Positions 6,833 through 8,623 of a DNA stretch of 8,623 bases are shown here, in pieces. The stretch covers positions 1 to 8,623 of the forward strand of contig CAZCXP010000109.1 in the NCBI GenBank assembly GCA_964502665.1, in the 5' to 3' direction. The notes below the pieces were generated by a model. That model was not told where the DNA came from. It did no database searches and worked only from the letters and a program-made list of their open reading frames with translations. Made by a program: the position numbers and the translations under genes. The DNA comes from SOKG01 sp964502665. Lineage in GTDB: Bacteria > Chloroflexota > Dehalococcoidia > SZUA-161. How positions within the stretch are numbered: position 1 is the first letter of the stretch; each line of letters starts with the position of its first letter.

Positions 6833-7422
6833 GCAGGCCAGTGACTTTGTTTCCCGTAATCTTGCCAGTTGCCGAAGCCAGACATGAACTCTCTGGAAAA
6901 GAGAAGGTGGCCAGGCTTAGCGGCATTGCGCGAGAGGCATTGAGATTGAGCGCCGAAAAGAGCGGAGTGGTCCTGAGAGACCTGCTGAAAGACGAAGACG
7001 ATGTTCCGTGCCCATTTGACGGCCACTACTGGTCTCTCTCCCACAAACCGAAGTGCGTGACAGCGGTTGTCAGCGAGGAGAAGATCGGGATCGATATCGA
7101 AGAAATAAGGCCTCGCTGCGAAGCAATCTTCAGTCTCGTGGCAAGTGACGAAGAATGGGAGCTGGGCAGAGACAAGGGTTGGGATACGTTTTTTCGCTAC
7201 TGGACGGCAAAAGAGGCGACCCTCAAGGCCATCGGAATCGGTATCGGTGGCCTGAAGGCCTGTCGCGTAACCTCGGTTCCCGATGAGAATCATGTTGTCC
7301 TGGACTATCGAGGTCGCCTATTCCAAGTCGAGCAAACGTATTACAAGAATCATATTATCTCCGTCCTCAAAGACGACAACGAAGTCCAATGGATTATTGC
7401 GGAGGATTTGATTTACTGTTGA
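6829..7422 (+). CDS. 4'-phosphopantetheinyl transferase, Sfp type
   Basis: A protein of about 197 residues that would move the phosphopantetheine arm of coenzyme A onto a carrier protein serine. Family signatures are WSLSHKPKCVTAVVS, GIDIE with Mg-binding Asp89 and Glu91 (codons 7093 and 7099), and the second motif RYWTAKEATLKAIG with Lys128, Glu129 and Lys133. The Sfp architecture, rather than the small AcpS type, is common in secondary-metabolite and special-lipid clusters, which suggests a dedicated carrier protein, although no carrier gene is in the window. The start is uncertain: TTG 6829 overlaps the previous stop as TTGA, while GTG 6841 also fits, with GAGCAGG just upstream. No ATG lies near the family N-terminus. 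The overlap or near-overlap points to translational coupling with the FabI-like gene. Confidence 0.9.
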   Translation: MSRPVTLFPVILPVAEARHELSGKEKVARLSGIAREALRLSAEKSGVVLRDLLKDEDDVPCPFDGHYWSLSHKPKCVTAVVSEEKIGIDIEEIRPRCEAIFSLVASDEEWELGRDKGWDTFFRYWTAKEATLKAIGIGIGGLKACRVTSVPDENHVVLDYRGRLFQVEQTYYKNHIISVLKDDNEVQWIIAEDLIYC

Positions 7423-7438
7423 ATGATGAGGGCAGTTC

Positions 7439-8386
7439 ATGGTTGAACCAGAGACAAAACCGATAGCCAGGATTGCTTACGTCTTCCCCGGACAAGGCTC
7501 TCAGGCAGTCGGTATGGGCCATGAACTCTATCAGAGCTCACCTCAGGCGAAACAGGTCTTCGAGGAGGCCGATGAAGCGCTCCAATTTCCCCTATCACGG
7601 CTCTGTTTTGAGGGCCCTGAGGATGAACTCCGCGAGACCATCAACGCCCAGCCGGCGATACTGACAGTCAGCATTGCTTGCTTGATGGCGGCTTCAGAGA
7701 TCAACGGGACGATGAGGCCTGCCATCGTCGCCGGACACAGCCTCGGTGAGTACACCGCTTTGGTGGTCGCAAACGTCCTTGAGTTTGCCGACGCGGTTCG
7801 TCTTGTCAGGGAACGAGGGCGCTTGATGCAGGAAGCGGGCAAAATCAGACCTGGAGGCATGGCGGCGATTATCGGCCTTGACGAGGCAACCGTCGAGGAG
7901 ATATGCATGGAGACCGGTGCCCAGATTGCCAATATCAACTGCTCCGGGCAGATCGTTGTCAGCGGCCCCAAAGGTGCAGTGGCACACTCCGTGGACCTGG
8001 CCCAATCGAGGGGAGCCGCCGGCGCGGTGCCGCTTGAGGTCAGTGGTGCTTTTCATACCGTTCTGATGGAGCCTACGGTTGAAGGCATGGCCCGGGCCAT
8101 CTCACAAATTGACTTTCGCCCCCCTGAGGTTCCCATCGTGGCTAACAGCACGGCCAAGCCGGTAACCACCATCGATGAGGTGAAAGAGGAAATCCTGCAG
8201 CAGCTATGCCACTGTGTTCAGTGGCAGCCCTCGGTGGAGTATATGGTAGAGGCGGGGGTCTCCACCTTCATTGAGATTGGCCCTGGGATAGTCCTCTCGA
8301 AGCTGATCAAAAGGATCAGCAGGCAAGTACAGGTCCTCAATATGGGCGATCTGGAGTCCATCAAAGCGACAAGCCAAATCCTTTGA
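7439..8386 (+). CDS. fabD: Malonyl-CoA:ACP transacylase FabD
   Basis: A 315-residue acyltransferase that moves malonyl groups from coenzyme A to the carrier protein for use by the condensing enzymes. It shows FPGQGSQAVGMG (oxyanion-side Gln), the nucleophile Ser101 in GHSLGEYTAL (codon 7739-7741), the malonyl-carboxylate-binding Arg region VRERGRLMQ, and catalytic His206 in SGAFHTVLM (codon 8054-8056). The end (FIEIGPGIVLSKLIKRI) is the standard FabD C-terminal motif. Length and all active residues are normal. GAGGG at 7428-7432 lies six bases before ATG 7439, and the gap from the transferase stop is 16 bases. It is the last gene of the unit; a perfect stem-loop starts four bases after its TGA. 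It could be the cell's only FabD or a pathway-specific copy, which this window cannot settle. Confidence 0.95.
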   Translation: MVEPETKPIARIAYVFPGQGSQAVGMGHELYQSSPQAKQVFEEADEALQFPLSRLCFEGPEDELRETINAQPAILTVSIACLMAASEINGTMRPAIVAGHSLGEYTALVVANVLEFADAVRLVRERGRLMQEAGKIRPGGMAAIIGLDEATVEEICMETGAQIANINCSGQIVVSGPKGAVAHSVDLAQSRGAAGAVPLEVSGAFHTVLMEPTVEGMARAISQIDFRPPEVPIVANSTAKPVTTIDEVKEEILQQLCHCVQWQPSVEYMVEAGVSTFIEIGPGIVLSKLIKRISRQVQVLNMGDLESIKATSQIL

Positions 8387-8390
8387 GGGC

Positions 8391-8419
8391 GTAGGGGCGA
8401 CCCAATGGGTCGCCCCTAC
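8391..8419. repeat. 29-base perfect stem-loop just after fabD (13-base arms), possible terminator
   Basis: GTAGGGGCGACCC (8391-8403) and its exact reverse complement GGGTCGCCCCTAC (8407-8419) flank the three-base loop AAT. The element begins four bases after the fabD stop. The stem is long and GC-rich but no T-run follows on either strand, so it would act as a factor-dependent terminator or an mRNA 3'-end stabiliser if it is functional. A further copy of one arm occurs at 8529-8541. The sequence resembles dispersed palindromes that I recall from Chloroflexota and other environmental genomes. Confidence 0.85.
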
Positions 8420-8441
8420 TCGGTATCTAAGTCCCAGAAGG

Positions 8442-8500
8442 GTAGCGTTGCCACTCCTGTGGCAACGAATTCCTCGTCGTGACAGGAGTCACGACGCTAC
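8442..8500. repeat. 59-base palindrome built from two mutually inverted hairpins with complementary loops
   Basis: Hairpin 1 is CGTTGCCAC (8446-8454), loop TCCT, GTGGCAACG (8459-8467). Hairpin 2 is CGTCGTGAC (8475-8483), loop AGGA, GTCACGACG (8488-8496). The whole is also symmetrical about base 8471: GTAGCGT (8442-8448) pairs with ACGCTAC (8494-8500), ACTCCTGT (8453-8460) with ACAGGAGT (8482-8489), and ACGA (8465-8468) with TCGT (8474-8477). By my count 21 of 29 symmetric positions are Watson-Crick pairs. Most mismatches fall in the stem arms, where each hairpin keeps its own pairing. This looks like two inverted copies of one hairpin unit whose stems have diverged with compensation. Confidence 0.85.
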
Positions 8501-8528
8501 ATAAGGTGAGTTTCGCACAACTTCCAAC

Positions 8529-8541
8529 GGGTCGCCCCTAC
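8529..8541. repeat. Third copy of the GGGTCGCCCCTAC repeat arm
   Basis: These 13 bases are identical to the right arm of the stem-loop at 8407-8419, and so can also pair with its left arm at 8391-8403. The copy lies nine bases beyond the end of the convergent gene on the minus strand. Together the outer copies (8391 and 8541) could bracket the 59-base palindrome as a larger inverted-repeat element of about 150 bases. Confidence 0.75.
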
Positions 8542-8549
8542 CAACGGTA

Positions 8550-8623
8550 TTAGCTTGGTCTGACAAAGCCGTTTTCGGCAATCACCTGTTTGTACCACAG
8601 CGCGCTATCCTTGGGAATGCGCT
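8550..8623 (-). CDS. Glycoside hydrolase family 1 (beta-glucosidase-like), C-terminal end only
   Basis: Reading the minus strand from the window edge gives 23 codons, RIPKDSALWYKQVIAENGF followed by VRPS, then TAA (complement of 8550-8552). The KDSA-x-WY-x-x-VI-x-x-NG pattern is the well-known last helix of GH1 enzymes such as beta-glucosidases. Only this tail is inside the window, so catalytic residues and substrate cannot be judged. The gene is convergent with the lipid cluster, which marks the cluster's 3' boundary. It has no evident functional link to the upstream genes. Confidence 0.65.
   Translation of the reverse strand, partial: RIPKDSALWYKQVIAENGFVRPS

Noticed and set aside
6790..7293. 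167-codon open frame on the minus strand
   Set aside because: It lies opposite the phosphopantetheinyl transferase and has no recognisable motifs.
1..8386. Outright assignment as a ladderane cluster
   Set aside because: The resemblance in gene content is partial; no radical SAM gene is in the window and sequence identity to anammox proteins cannot be measured here.
8391..8541. CRISPR array
   Set aside because: The repeats are palindromic, unevenly spaced and only three arms in number, unlike regular repeat-spacer units.

Overview
The window holds most of a same-strand cluster (1-8386, all on +) for fatty-acid or polyketide-type chain building with separate (type II) enzymes, followed by a repeat-rich convergent intergenic region and the last 23 codons of a glycoside hydrolase on the opposite strand. 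Base composition looks only slightly GC-rich and codon use looks even from gene to gene. Genes are tightly packed, mostly with purine-rich ribosome binding sites, so this is bacterial. Several G-rich palindromes, above all GTAGGGGCGACCC with its inverted partner, resemble intergenic repeats I associate from memory with Chloroflexota (Dehalococcoidia/Anaerolineae) and a few other uncultured anaerobic lineages. That taxonomic lean is weak.

Layout: the C-terminal part of an OleA-like ketoacyl synthase III (1-531); a FabF-like ketoacyl synthase (558-1811); a 201-base gap with two stem-loops; two tandem FAD-dependent oxidoreductases of the phytoene desaturase / carotenoid isomerase / retinol saturase family (2013-3398 and 3417-4823); a FabG ketoreductase (4847-5581); a FabZ dehydratase (5583-6008); a divergent FabI-like reductase (6032-6832); an Sfp-type phosphopantetheinyl transferase (6829-7422); and a FabD malonyltransferase (7439-8386). 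From 2013 to 8386 the gaps run from a 4-base overlap to 23 bases, which indicates one transcription unit.

How the genes fit together (inference): FabD loads malonyl units onto an acyl carrier protein that the transferase has activated. The KAS III-type enzyme primes or joins chains, the FabF-like enzyme elongates, FabG reduces and FabZ dehydrates. The FabI-like enzyme, whose catalytic region is altered, either reduces the enoyl group or has a changed role. The two CrtI-like flavoenzymes would then desaturate, saturate or isomerise the chain, which ordinary fatty acid synthesis does not need. The whole therefore looks like a dedicated pathway for an unusual unsaturated or modified lipid, or a polyene. 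The nearest parallel I know is the set of candidate ladderane gene clusters of anammox bacteria, which also combine fab-type genes with phytoene-desaturase-like proteins. No radical SAM gene and no carrier protein gene is visible here, so that comparison remains a hypothesis.

The 3' region (8387-8549) contains a 29-base perfect stem-loop whose arm recurs downstream, and a 59-base palindrome made of two mutually inverted hairpins with complementary loops. It separates the cluster from the convergent glycoside hydrolase gene.
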